A stretch of DNA of 26,957 nucleotides. Source: a virus. A program made the translations under genes and the position numbers. The DNA is taken from positions 584 through 27,540 of IMG/VR virus record IMGVR_UViG_3300030060_001783; one strand, 5' to 3'. The notes below the pieces were generated by a model. The model was not told the origin of the DNA and searched no databases. It was given only the letters and a program-made list of their open reading frames with translations. Shown here one piece after another: positions 1-6,237 of this stretch (positions within the stretch are counted from its first letter, which is position 1; the number at the start of each line of letters is the position of its first letter).

Positions 1-5
1 GTATT

Positions 6-218
6 ATGATCGAGCACATTGTAGCCCTTTTAATGTTTATAGGACCTGATATCAAAGAGCATCGTATTCAGGAGTCAATGTCCGTTTGTTTGAAGCACCG
101 TAGAGAAGCTACTCGAGTCCCTGCACCAAATGTATCCTATAAATGTATTAGATCTAAAGCAGAGTTAGAGAAAAATATAGATGGATCTTACTCTATTAAA
201 GCGTTAATATTAGAATAA
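6..218 (+). CDS. Small conserved marine-phage protein, hydrophobic N-terminus
   Basis: A 70-residue protein of unknown function. Residues 4-12 (HIVALLMFI) form a short hydrophobic stretch, too short for a confident membrane helix. The rest is polar, with Cys28 and Cys47. The pattern of a hydrophobic start, then a Glu/Ser/Cys/Leu helix with many basic residues, then a Tyr-x-Cys segment, recalls small proteins common in uncultured marine phage genomes; this is from memory, not a search. The ATG overlaps a TGA at 7-9 in frame 1, so an upstream gene may end inside this start, in the ATGA style used throughout the window. Its stop shares a base with the next small ORF. It could belong with the following membrane peptides and the M15 peptidase, but no function is assigned. 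Confidence 0.7.
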   Translation: MIEHIVALLMFIGPDIKEHRIQESMSVCLKHRREATRVPAPNVSYKCIRSKAELEKNIDGSYSIKALILE

Positions 219-274
219 TGGAAATCATTTGTTACGTATTTATTGTGTTATGGCTAATGGGAATATCTGAGTGA
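218..274 (+). CDS. 18-residue hydrophobic peptide
   Basis: The ORF starts at the A of the preceding stop (TAATG at 216-220) and ends in a TGATG that starts the next ORF. The peptide MEIICYVFIVLWLMGISE is hydrophobic from residue 3 to 15, enough for one short membrane segment. No Shine-Dalgarno is evident, so translation would depend on coupling to the genes on both sides. A peptide of this size may be chance. The tight stop-start joins at both ends are the main argument that it is real, because without it the coupling from 218 to 274 would be broken. It may belong to a lysis group with its neighbours. Confidence 0.4.
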   Translation: MEIICYVFIVLWLMGISE

Positions 275-357
275 TGGAGCCATTTTTACCTATTAATACA
301 ATCATAGCTTTTATTTTATTATGTGTCGTTATATGGTATGGATTAAACGATAAGTAA
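274..357 (+). CDS. 27-residue single-span membrane protein
   Basis: The ORF reads from the TGATG at 272-276 to a TAATG at 355-359 that starts the next gene. The product has a polar N-terminus (MEPFLPINT), a membrane segment at about residues 9-23 (TIIAFILLCVVIWYG) and a charged tail (LNDK). Short one-span proteins of this build are frequent in marine phages, and some are holin or pinholin candidates. An M15 cell-wall peptidase lies 1.3 kb downstream, so a part in lysis is possible but not shown. The clean amphipathic layout and the coupling at both ends favour a real gene. Confidence 0.55.
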   Translation: MEPFLPINTIIAFILLCVVIWYGLNDK

Positions 358-980
358 TGTTTGATTTTTCACCCGCTATATGTAAGGATAATTTTTTCGA
401 TGATCCCTATCAAATAAAAGAGATAACAAAGAATATTTTATTTAAAAAAAGTAATTATATCTCAGGTTACAGAAGTGAAAATATAGCTAACATAGATCAA
501 AATTTATACGAATATATTAACAAAAAAATTGTAAAAACTTATTTTGCTGGTTTGAAAGACGTTACGTTTTCCGCTGAATCTTTTTTTCAAAAAAGTGAAC
601 CTGATATAAATGATGGTTGGGTTCATCAAGATACTGGAAATTTGACAGCTATTATTTATTTAACAATAGGAGAAACATCAGGAACTTCAATTTATAATCT
701 TAAAACTGAATATTTGTCCCCAGATTGGAATGTTGGAACTGAACAAAAACACAATTATTTTGGTAATAAAGAAAATTTTACCCATGAACAAAAAAATGAA
801 ATTCAACAAAAAAAATTAAAAAACAATTCTTTTTTTGACAAAACAATAAGTTTTAGGGGTAAATTTAATAGAATGATTTGCTTTGATTCTAGGCAATATC
901 ACGCATCAGAAATCTGTGATAAAGAAAGATTAGTTATAGTTTCCTTTATTGATAATTTAAGGAATAGTGTGATAAAATAA
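357..980 (+). CDS. 2OG-Fe(II) oxygenase-like protein (DUF6445-like)
   Basis: A 207-residue protein with the signature of a double-stranded beta-helix dioxygenase. His90-x-Asp92 sits in WVHQD, followed by a hydrophobic strand (AIIYL) and a GTSIY turn. His182 sits in RQYHAS after a strand (FNRMICFD), and Arg191 in ERLVIVSF would bind the 2-oxoglutarate carboxylate. The HxD strand followed by a Gly-Thr-x-x-Tyr turn and a long insert (about residues 115-165) resembles DUF6445 proteins, a family related to 2OG-Fe(II) oxygenases; this is recognition by eye. All metal and cosubstrate residues appear present, so activity is plausible, but the substrate is unknown. The gene is very AT-rich (about 20% GC in the line at 421-480) and is the first of nine oxygenase-like genes. 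The start is fixed by the TAATG overlap with the preceding membrane peptide. Confidence 0.72.
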   Translation: MFDFSPAICKDNFFDDPYQIKEITKNILFKKSNYISGYRSENIANIDQNLYEYINKKIVKTYFAGLKDVTFSAESFFQKSEPDINDGWVHQDTGNLTAIIYLTIGETSGTSIYNLKTEYLSPDWNVGTEQKHNYFGNKENFTHEQKNEIQQKKLKNNSFFDKTISFRGKFNRMICFDSRQYHASEICDKERLVIVSFIDNLRNSVIK

Positions 981-983
981 ATA

Positions 984-1628
984 ATGTCTTACTTAAACGC
1001 AAACATACCTGTGCAGTATGCACAGATAAGAAGGGAGTATCTTTATGATCTTAAAAAACATCATGGAGAAGTTGAAGATTGTATTATCTTCGGTATATCA
1101 AGTATTACGGGGCGTAGTCCTCTTTTTCATTGTGTTATGGAAAATGGAGCTATCTTCTATCGTTTACCAATATCTGCATTCATTCAAAGAGGTTTTAAAC
1201 CGAGTGATGTTCCTAAACGTAGGCTTGATGAGTTGGTTTTATGGAACTGTTTTAGTTATTATCCTGCTGTTACTTCTTGGGATATTTTAGAATCACAAGC
1301 TGGAAAATACATAGGAAAGGATAAAAAATTTCATCACGGTAAATATTTGTTTACTATAGATTTTGCTCATCCTGAAGCTAATATATTAGATACAGATCAT
1401 TCTGAAATACCACATGAACATAAATGTGCACATGTATTAGCTTTAGATGATGGTAATTTTGCAGCGCAACCAAACAATAGGTTGATTTGGGATATACCAT
1501 CCTTTACAGTTAAAGATAATGTTCCAGATTGGAAAGTACAAACAAACGAATGGAATGTAGAAGACTCAAGTCAATGGAGAACAGAAGACACAGATAAATT
1601 TTTTTATGAAATAGAGGAGAAAAAATGA
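984..1628 (+). CDS. Conserved marine-phage protein of unknown function
   Basis: A 214-residue soluble protein. The first 80 residues (MSYLNANIPVQYAQIRREYL, then a patch containing HHGEVEDCIIFGISSI and a RLPISAF motif) resemble a protein seen repeatedly in uncultured marine phages, usually close to packaging or head genes. It carries many His, Asp and Trp residues in its middle (for example ITGRSPLFHC, TIDFAH, EIPHEHKCAH), but I recognise no catalytic motif. No signal peptide or membrane segment is visible. It starts 3 bases after the preceding stop and ends in an ATGA overlap with the M15 peptidase. An overlapping ORF in another frame (1045-1290) is a shadow. The function is not assigned. Confidence 0.75.
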   Translation: MSYLNANIPVQYAQIRREYLYDLKKHHGEVEDCIIFGISSITGRSPLFHCVMENGAIFYRLPISAFIQRGFKPSDVPKRRLDELVLWNCFSYYPAVTSWDILESQAGKYIGKDKKFHHGKYLFTIDFAHPEANILDTDHSEIPHEHKCAHVLALDDGNFAAQPNNRLIWDIPSFTVKDNVPDWKVQTNEWNVEDSSQWRTEDTDKFFYEIEEKK

Positions 1629-2095
1629 AATTAACAGCTAACATAACCTTGGACGAGCTTACCAAGAGCCAGATAGCAGAGCGTAAGGGGATTAATAATA
1701 ATCCTAACCCTGCGCAGATTGAAAATCTAAAAGCATTGGCTACAAACATATTGCAGCCAGTCAGATCACATTTTGAAAAACCATTAATTATATCTAGCGG
1801 ATTCCGTTGTGCACAGCTGTGCCTAGAAATAGGTAGCAGTGTGAACAGCCAACATGTGGCAGACAATGGTGCAGCCGCAGCAGACTTTGAAATACCTGGT
1901 GTAGATAATAGGGAGCTAGCTTTGTACATCAAGAACGAGCTAGAATACGACCAGCTCATATTAGAATTTTACCGTGACAACGAACCGACTTCAGGCTGGA
2001 TACATTGTAGTTATTCAACCGACAGTAATAGAAATCAGTCGTTGCGTGCACAAAGAGTTGATGGTAAGGTGTCATACACACCATGGCTGGAATAG
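1625..2095 (+). CDS. Peptidase M15 family protein, probable endolysin
   Basis: A 156-residue zinc peptidase of the M15A/M15_3 type, which cuts D-Ala-containing peptide cross-links in peptidoglycan; in phages it serves as endolysin or virion-borne wall hydrolase. The motifs run SSGFRC at 57-62, SQH with zinc ligand His77, ADFEIPG with Asp87, YDQLILEF at 108-115 and WIHCSY with His127. Length matches single-domain phage M15 proteins. There is no signal peptide, so release would need a holin. The usual SxHxxGxAxD motif is stretched: ten residues separate His77 and Asp87 instead of seven, because of extra Ala/Asn/Asp residues. Hand-counted GC over 1681-1980 is about 42%, against 20-28% in its neighbours, which suggests a separate origin. 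The start is supported by GAGGAG just upstream and an ATGA overlap. Confidence 0.88.
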   Translation: MKLTANITLDELTKSQIAERKGINNNPNPAQIENLKALATNILQPVRSHFEKPLIISSGFRCAQLCLEIGSSVNSQHVADNGAAAADFEIPGVDNRELALYIKNELEYDQLILEFYRDNEPTSGWIHCSYSTDSNRNQSLRAQRVDGKVSYTPWLE

Positions 2096-2580
2096 ACACT
2101 AAAGTAATAGATAATTTTATAGATCCTCTATTGTGTAAAGCTATTTATGCTAATTTATTAAGATTGCCTATGGTCTATAATCAAAGTTCGTGTATTGATG
2201 AAATAAAAGAACCAACAGATTCTAGATTTTTTGTTTCCAACATGTCTGAGTATGATCATACTATTTTATATCTTTTATTAAAAATAAAAGTGTTTCTTAA
2301 TCAAGATCTAGAGTTTTTAAGAGCTTATTCAAATATTCAATTTAGAGGCCAACATAGTGATTGGCATACTGATGATGGTGATTATACAATACTGTTAATG
2401 GTATCAGAAACTTTAAAAGATGGTAAATTTGAAATAGGTGAACATAAACTAGATTTTGTACAAAATAGATGTATTATATTTAATGCTAAAGAAAAACATA
2501 GAGGTTTAGCTTCAGAATATGCTATACTTCCAAGATGTACAGTCGCAATAAAAACAAGGATAAAAAATGGCAATAACTAG
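2083..2580 (+). CDS. 2OG-Fe(II) oxygenase-like protein
   Basis: A 165-residue compact double-stranded beta-helix protein. An N-terminal helix region starts VIDNFIDPLLCKAIYANLL, typical of prolyl-4-hydroxylase-like phage oxygenases (a short strand, then DPxLC). Iron ligands would be His95-x-Asp97 in SDWHTDDGDYT and His139 in KEKHRG, with Arg151 in RCTVAIKTR as the 2-oxoglutarate anchor. The glycine-containing turn GKFEIG lies between them. All core residues appear intact. The reading frame overlaps the M15 gene by 13 bases and the next small gene by 14. It is far more AT-rich than the M15 gene (about 23% GC at 2101-2160). The substrate is unknown; cyanophage relatives are equally uncharacterised. 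Confidence 0.75.
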   Translation: MAGIDTKVIDNFIDPLLCKAIYANLLRLPMVYNQSSCIDEIKEPTDSRFFVSNMSEYDHTILYLLLKIKVFLNQDLEFLRAYSNIQFRGQHSDWHTDDGDYTILLMVSETLKDGKFEIGEHKLDFVQNRCIIFNAKEKHRGLASEYAILPRCTVAIKTRIKNGNN

Positions 2581-2701
2581 AGGTTCAATACCTGCACAAA
2601 TAGATGGTAAATTAAGAGGGGCTAGAGATGAAAAAAAGAAAAAAAGAAGAGTTATCGAAGCCATCAAACGTAAATCCAATCGCAAAAAGTCTAGGGTCTA
2701 G
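2567..2701 (+). CDS. 44-residue lysine/arginine-rich protein
   Basis: The ORF was read directly from the DNA. ATG at 2567 follows AAGGA at 2556-2560 with 6 bases spacing and lies inside the 3' end of the oxygenase gene. The product begins MAITRGSIPAQIDGKLRGAR and continues into a basic tail; 17 of 44 residues are Lys or Arg. The start MAITRGSIP followed by a basic tail is a pattern I associate with tiny conserved genes next to head-tail genes of marine phages. It overlaps the next gene in a different frame over 2628-2701, so the lysine-rich stretch is coded twice. A nucleic-acid or virion-binding role is possible from charge alone. Confidence 0.6.
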   Translation: MAITRGSIPAQIDGKLRGARDEKKKKRRVIEAIKRKSNRKKSRV

Positions 2702-2798
2702 CGCATTTAAGCCGAAAGTGGTACAATCAAAGAAGTTGTACAACCGTAAAAAGGAGAGAAATGACACTCTTAATGCGGCCGCTAAAGACTATGGATGA
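2628..2798 (+). CDS. 56-residue basic conserved phage protein
   Basis: The ORF was read directly from the DNA. ATG at 2628 is preceded by AAGAGGGG at 2614-2621. The product has the layout KPSNVNPIAKSLG, then FKPKVVQSKKLYNRKKER, then NAAAKDYG. The N-P-[IV]-A-K-x-L ... F-[KR]-P-[KR]-V-V-x-[SD]-K-K-x-Y-[NS]-R-K-K pattern is one I recognise from short proteins found across uncultured marine podovirus genomes, which makes this the firmest of the small basic genes here. It overlaps the preceding gene by 74 bases in another frame and the next gene by 8 to 38 bases depending on that gene's start. The function is unknown. Confidence 0.72.
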   Translation: MKKRKKEELSKPSNVNPIAKSLGSSAFKPKVVQSKKLYNRKKERNDTLNAAAKDYG

Positions 2799-2967
2799 TA
2801 GAGAAAAAGTAAATAAAAACAAAGTTGTTAAGTATGTTCAACAAAAATTTGAAGATGCTAAACAGATGTCTATGTTTAAATTTCTCAGACAAGAAGTAGA
2901 TATTAACGGCACAGGTACACATAAGTACAGATTAAAAGAAGGTAAAAACAAAGGTAAAGTATTATGA
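2761..2967 (+). CDS. Small conserved phage protein
   Basis: A 68-residue protein if translated from 2761, where AAGGAG at 2751-2756 gives ideal spacing. An in-frame ATG at 2791 (MDDREKVNKNKVVKYV, 58 residues) would overlap the previous stop as ATGGATGA and also looks natural; the MDD start may be the biological one. The body has a basic helix (KVVKYVQQKFEDAKQMSMFK) and an unusual VDINGTGTHKYRLK segment. No known domain is recognised. It ends in an ATGA overlap with the next gene, so it is part of the same translational chain. Confidence 0.65.
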   Translation: MTLLMRPLKTMDDREKVNKNKVVKYVQQKFEDAKQMSMFKFLRQEVDINGTGTHKYRLKEGKNKGKVL

Positions 2968-3602
2968 CAAAACTTTGTCCAAGAGGAAAAGCAGCAGCTA
3001 AAAGAAAATTTAAGGTATACCCAAGCGCATATGCAAATGCCTACGCATCTAAAATATGTGCAGGTAAAATTAAAGATCCATCTGGAGTAAAAAGAAAAGA
3101 TTTCAGAGGACCTAAACCAGCTAGACTTGGTGGTGTTATGAAAGCTGATAAAGGTGTTTTTGCTAATATTAAAAAAAAGATTGGTCCTGTTCAAGTTTCT
3201 CCAAGTATGACAAAACAATCTACTGTTGAGGGCAAAGTTAAATCTGATATTAGTTCAGGAGGTTTAGGTATTGGTACTAAATACGGAAATTTAAATCTTA
3301 GAAAAACAGATACAACGGAATCTATGAAAGGATTTAAAGACTACAAAACAAAAGATAAAAGCATATCTTATGATAAGAGATTTCAAACAGGAAAAAATTC
3401 ATACTTAGATCTTACTTTAAATAAAGGTAAATCAAAATCTAGTTCTGGTTTTAAAACAAAAACTAAAGGTGCTACAGTTACTTTTACTAAAACTTTTAGC
3501 ACTGGAGGATATAATGGTTCATATATTAAAGGTGAGATTAACGGTAAAAAAATTTCTAATAAATCTTTAGTGAATTATTACAAAGGCATGATTGATGAGT
3601 AA
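2964..3602 (+). CDS. Basic virion-associated protein with DUF5872-like N-terminus
   Basis: A 212-residue Lys/Ser/Gly/Thr-rich protein. Residues 1-55 contain TKLCPRGKAAAKRKFKVYPS and AYANAYASKICAGKIK. This resembles the [KH]-x-Y-P-S-A-Y-A-x-x-x-A-x-K segment of DUF5872-like proteins found in phages and large viruses. From about residue 60 on it is low-complexity, with Lys-rich beta-like stretches (for example VTFTKTFSTGGYNGSYIKGE), and it ends NYYKGMIDE. The next gene ends in a similar DYYKGIL. Reading frames overlap by 4 bases upstream and 8 downstream. A structural or packaged-DNA-binding role is inferred from charge and position ahead of the adaptor genes. Confidence 0.68.
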   Translation: MTKLCPRGKAAAKRKFKVYPSAYANAYASKICAGKIKDPSGVKRKDFRGPKPARLGGVMKADKGVFANIKKKIGPVQVSPSMTKQSTVEGKVKSDISSGGLGIGTKYGNLNLRKTDTTESMKGFKDYKTKDKSISYDKRFQTGKNSYLDLTLNKGKSKSSSGFKTKTKGATVTFTKTFSTGGYNGSYIKGEINGKKISNKSLVNYYKGMIDE

Positions 3603-3981
3603 ACGAGGTTCATGTTGGGTAGGATACGAACAAAAGGGAATGAAGAAAAAAGGCAATAAGATGGTTCCTAATTGTGTTCCTGCTGGTATGAAAAAGGGCG
3701 GATTAAAAACATGGTTCAAAGAAAACTGGGTAGATATATCGGCACCTAAAAAAGGAGGAGGGTATAAAAAATGTGGAAGAAAATCTGCAAGTGGATCAAA
3801 AAGAGGGTACCCCAAATGCGTGCCTGCTGCAAAAGCAGCCCGAATGACAGAATCGCAAAGGCGTTCTGCTGTTGCAAGAAAGAGAGCAGCAGGAAATCCT
3901 GGTGGAAAGCCAACTAACGTGAAGACTTTCGCTAAAGCAAGTACAGGTGGTATGGTAGATTACTATAAAGGAATTTTATAA
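3595..3981 (+). CDS. Basic protein with DUF5872-like domain
   Basis: A 128-residue cationic protein. The ATG at 3595 is preferred over the TTG at 3592; AAAGG lies at 3582-3586. Residues 2-36 contain a small repeat of Cys with Lys/Gly (GSCWVGYEQKGMKKKGNKMV, then PNCVPAGMKKGG). The middle, LKTWFKENWVDISAPKKGGG followed by YKKCGRKSASGSKRGYPKCV, matches my memory of DUF5872 (W..E.WV, G.K.CGR.S, YP.C). The tail is basic (ESQRRSAVARKRAAGNPGGK). It ends GGMVDYYKGIL, overlapping the next start as TAATG. The Cys pairs (CV, KKCGR, KCVP) could bind metal. The function is unknown, perhaps virion or DNA associated. Confidence 0.7.
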   Translation: MSKRGSCWVGYEQKGMKKKGNKMVPNCVPAGMKKGGLKTWFKENWVDISAPKKGGGYKKCGRKSASGSKRGYPKCVPAAKAARMTESQRRSAVARKRAAGNPGGKPTNVKTFAKASTGGMVDYYKGIL

Positions 3982-4676
3982 TGGCAAGTTCAGGAACAAC
4001 AGCTTTTGATTTAAACATTGACGAGGTTATCGATGAGTCATACGCTAGATGTGGTTTGTCTACTACATCAGGTTATGATTTAAAAAGAGCAAGACGTAAT
4101 TTAAATTTACTTTTTTCTGAATGGGGAAACAGAGGTGTTCATCTTTGGAAAGTAGAATTAAATGAAGTTGCTTTAGTATCTGGACAACCAAATTACACAA
4201 CACCTGCTGCAGTAAGTGATGTTCTTGAAGCTTTTATCTCAAGTACAAATGCTGCTGGAAACAATGTTAATACACAAGATATTTCTTTAACTAAAATAGA
4301 TAGATCTGCATATGCAGCTCTTCCAAATAAATACGCTTTAGGACAACCTTCTCAATACTATGTAGATAGACAAATCACACCGATTATAAATTTATATCAA
4401 GCTCCTAATTTAAGCACTTACACAACTTTAAAATATTACTCAATAAACAGAATTGAAGATGCAGGGGCATACTCAAATAACTCTGATGCTCCTTTTAGAT
4501 TTTTACCATGCATGGTTGCTGGTTTGGCTTACTATGTTTCTTTTATGAAAGCTGCTGAAAAAACACAAATGTTAAAAATGGCGTATGAAGATGAAATGAA
4601 AAGAGCATTAGATGAAGATGGTTCAAGAACTTCTTTATACATTTCACCACAAACATTTTTTGGAGATGGAGTATAA
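3981..4676 (+). CDS. P22 gp4-like tail accessory factor / head completion protein
   Basis: A 231-residue protein. The N-terminus (FDLNIDEVIDESYARCGLST) followed by SGYDLKRARRNLNLLFSEWG and NRGVHLWKVE is the hallmark of the P22 gp4-type tail accessory factor, a protein that binds below the portal ring and starts the tail after DNA packaging. The rest alternates short strands and helices (QPSQYYVDRQ, TTLKYYSINRIEDAGAYSNN, FRFLPCMVAGLAYYVSF) consistent with that family. Length is typical. It overlaps the preceding and following genes by one base each and begins the adaptor block. Closely similar proteins are frequent in marine podovirus contigs. The assignment is from memory of family motifs. 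Confidence 0.78.
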   Translation: MASSGTTAFDLNIDEVIDESYARCGLSTTSGYDLKRARRNLNLLFSEWGNRGVHLWKVELNEVALVSGQPNYTTPAAVSDVLEAFISSTNAAGNNVNTQDISLTKIDRSAYAALPNKYALGQPSQYYVDRQITPIINLYQAPNLSTYTTLKYYSINRIEDAGAYSNNSDAPFRFLPCMVAGLAYYVSFMKAAEKTQMLKMAYEDEMKRALDEDGSRTSLYISPQTFFGDGV

Positions 4677-5107
4677 TGGGAGTATTTGCAAAAGGTAAAA
4701 GATCATTAGCAATATCGGACAGATCTGGTATGGCATTTCCATATAATGAAATGGTTAGAGAATGGAATGGTTCTTTAGTACATACATCAGAGTTTGAACC
4801 TAAACATCCACAGATTAGAAGAAAAAGAGTTGTAGCTGATGCTGTTGCTTTACAAAATTCTAGAGCACAAGATTTTCAACAACCTGAAACGCCTTTTTTA
4901 AATGATACTACAATTGCTGGATCAGGTGGCCAAGGGCAAGCAGTCGCTAATCTTACATTACCTGGTCAATTTGCTTTTCAAGTATTTTATGCAATAGAGC
5001 ATGATGGTTCAGAAATAAACACTATGCAACCAAGAGACCCTTCTTTACAAAATAAAAGAAGAGAAGCTAAATCTCAAGTTGGAGAAGTAACAGTAGGAAT
5101 ATCATAA
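4676..5107 (+). CDS. Conserved virion-type protein of unknown function
   Basis: A 143-residue protein. The opening, MGVFAKGKRSLAISDRSGMA followed by FPYNEMVREWNGSLVHTSEF, is highly characteristic of a protein lying between the gp4-like and adaptor genes in many marine phage genomes. No catalytic motif is visible; the Gly/Gln-rich middle (IAGSGGQGQAVANLTLPG) suggests a flexible link. It is joined by TAATG overlaps to the genes on both sides, so it is very probably co-expressed with the head-tail connector. A structural role is inferred from position only. Confidence 0.72.
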   Translation: MGVFAKGKRSLAISDRSGMAFPYNEMVREWNGSLVHTSEFEPKHPQIRRKRVVADAVALQNSRAQDFQQPETPFLNDTTIAGSGGQGQAVANLTLPGQFAFQVFYAIEHDGSEINTMQPRDPSLQNKRREAKSQVGEVTVGIS

Positions 5108-5760
5108 TGGCTATAACTTATACAAATTTTTTAACACAAGTCAGAAACTACACAGAGGTAGATAGTAATGTTTTAACTGATGCTTTGTTAGATCAGTTCA
5201 TAAGAAATACAGAATTAGAGATAGCAGGAGCAGTAGACTATGATGATCTTAGAAAATACTCAAATTCTTCAACAACGAGTGGAAATAGATATGTGTCCAT
5301 GCCTGCTGATTTATTGATTTTAAGATCAGTTCAAATCATAAGTTCAAATGTTAGGGATTTTCTTGAAAAAAGAGATACTAGCTTTATATCTGAGTATGCC
5401 CCAAATGATACAACTACAGGCACTCCAAAATATTATGCTAATTGGGACGAAACAAATATATTACTAGCACCAACTCCTAACGCAGCTTTTGATATACAAA
5501 TAAATTATATTAAAGATCCGCCTCATTTTGACAGTTCAACAAATACATTTCTGTCTCAACATCAAGAGGCTTTATTATTATACGGAGTATTAAAAGAGGC
5601 TTTCGGGTATCTCAAAGGCCCTGCCGATCTTTACAATCAATACTCGCAAAGGTACAATGAAAGCATACAAGCTTTTGCCCTACAACAAATGGGTAGACGA
5701 AGAAGAGGAGAGTACGACAGTGGAGTCCCTCGAATTAAAGTTCCTTCACCGTCACCATAA
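5107..5760 (+). CDS. Head-tail adaptor protein (SU10-adaptor-like)
   Basis: A 217-residue protein. It contains a helical N-terminus (FLTQVRNYTEVD, LLDQFIRNTELEIAG), then GNRYVSMPADLLILRSVQI, a central beta part with GTPKYYANWDETNILLAPTP, and a C-terminal helical region (QEALLLYGVLKEAFGYLKGP, then QYSQRYNESIQAFALQ). The order of RYVxMPxDLL..., GxPxYYA and LLLYGxLxEAxxYxKxP matches the adaptor family described for phage SU10 and many marine phages, which sits between portal and tail nozzle. The short Pro/Ser tail (KVPSPSP) is probably disordered. It overlaps the upstream gene by one base, and the operon continues 19 bases later. Confidence 0.75.
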   Translation: MAITYTNFLTQVRNYTEVDSNVLTDALLDQFIRNTELEIAGAVDYDDLRKYSNSSTTSGNRYVSMPADLLILRSVQIISSNVRDFLEKRDTSFISEYAPNDTTTGTPKYYANWDETNILLAPTPNAAFDIQINYIKDPPHFDSSTNTFLSQHQEALLLYGVLKEAFGYLKGPADLYNQYSQRYNESIQAFALQQMGRRRRGEYDSGVPRIKVPSPSP

Positions 5761-5779
5761 AATTAATTAAGGAGAAAAA

Positions 5780-6220
5780 ATGGCAATAACAACTAACGCA
5801 ATTTGTAATTCTTTTAAAAAAGAATTATTAGAAGCAACTCACAATTTTAGTAACCCAGGTGGTAACTCATTTAAACTATCAATGTACACTAACTCGGCTA
5901 CTTTAGGAAAATCGACAACATCTTTTACAACGGGTAATGAAGTATCTTCACCATCAGGTGGTTATTCTTCAGGTGGTAAAGCACTTGTAAACACAGGAAC
6001 GTCTTTAGCTACAAACACAGCTATTACAGACTTTGCTGATTTATCTTTTGTAGGTGTAACAATTACAGCAAGAGGTGCTTTAATTTACAACGATACTGCA
6101 TCTGGAGATCCAGCGGTAGCAGTATTAGATTTTGGCGGTGATAAAACTGCATCTGCAGGAACTTTCACTATTCAGTTTCCAGCATTTACAACGAGTGCAG
6201 CTATATTGAGAATCGCATAA
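5780..6220 (+). CDS. Putative virion structural protein (beta-rich)
   Basis: A 146-residue beta-rich protein. It has the layout FKKELLEATHNF, then FKLSMYTNSATLG, TGNEV, GGYSSGGKAL, VGVTITARGALIYND, AVAVLDFGGDK and a final strand AAILRIA. This arrangement (a small Tyr-Thr-x-x-Ala turn, N-E-V, G-Y-x-x-G-G, A-R-G-A-x-I-Y-N, D-F-G-x-D) is a widespread phage structural family of unknown exact role, often placed next to tail genes. TAAGGAG just upstream of the start is a strong ribosome-binding site. I would call it a tail or baseplate-like component with moderate confidence. Confidence 0.68.
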   Translation: MAITTNAICNSFKKELLEATHNFSNPGGNSFKLSMYTNSATLGKSTTSFTTGNEVSSPSGGYSSGGKALVNTGTSLATNTAITDFADLSFVGVTITARGALIYNDTASGDPAVAVLDFGGDKTASAGTFTIQFPAFTTSAAILRIA

Positions 6221-6237
6221 TTTAAAAGGAGGGCCAG

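Noticed and set aside
1510-1959. Minus-strand ORF of 149 codons opposite the M15 gene
   Set aside because: Shadow of the M15 coding frame. The product is Ser/Leu-rich with no known motif.
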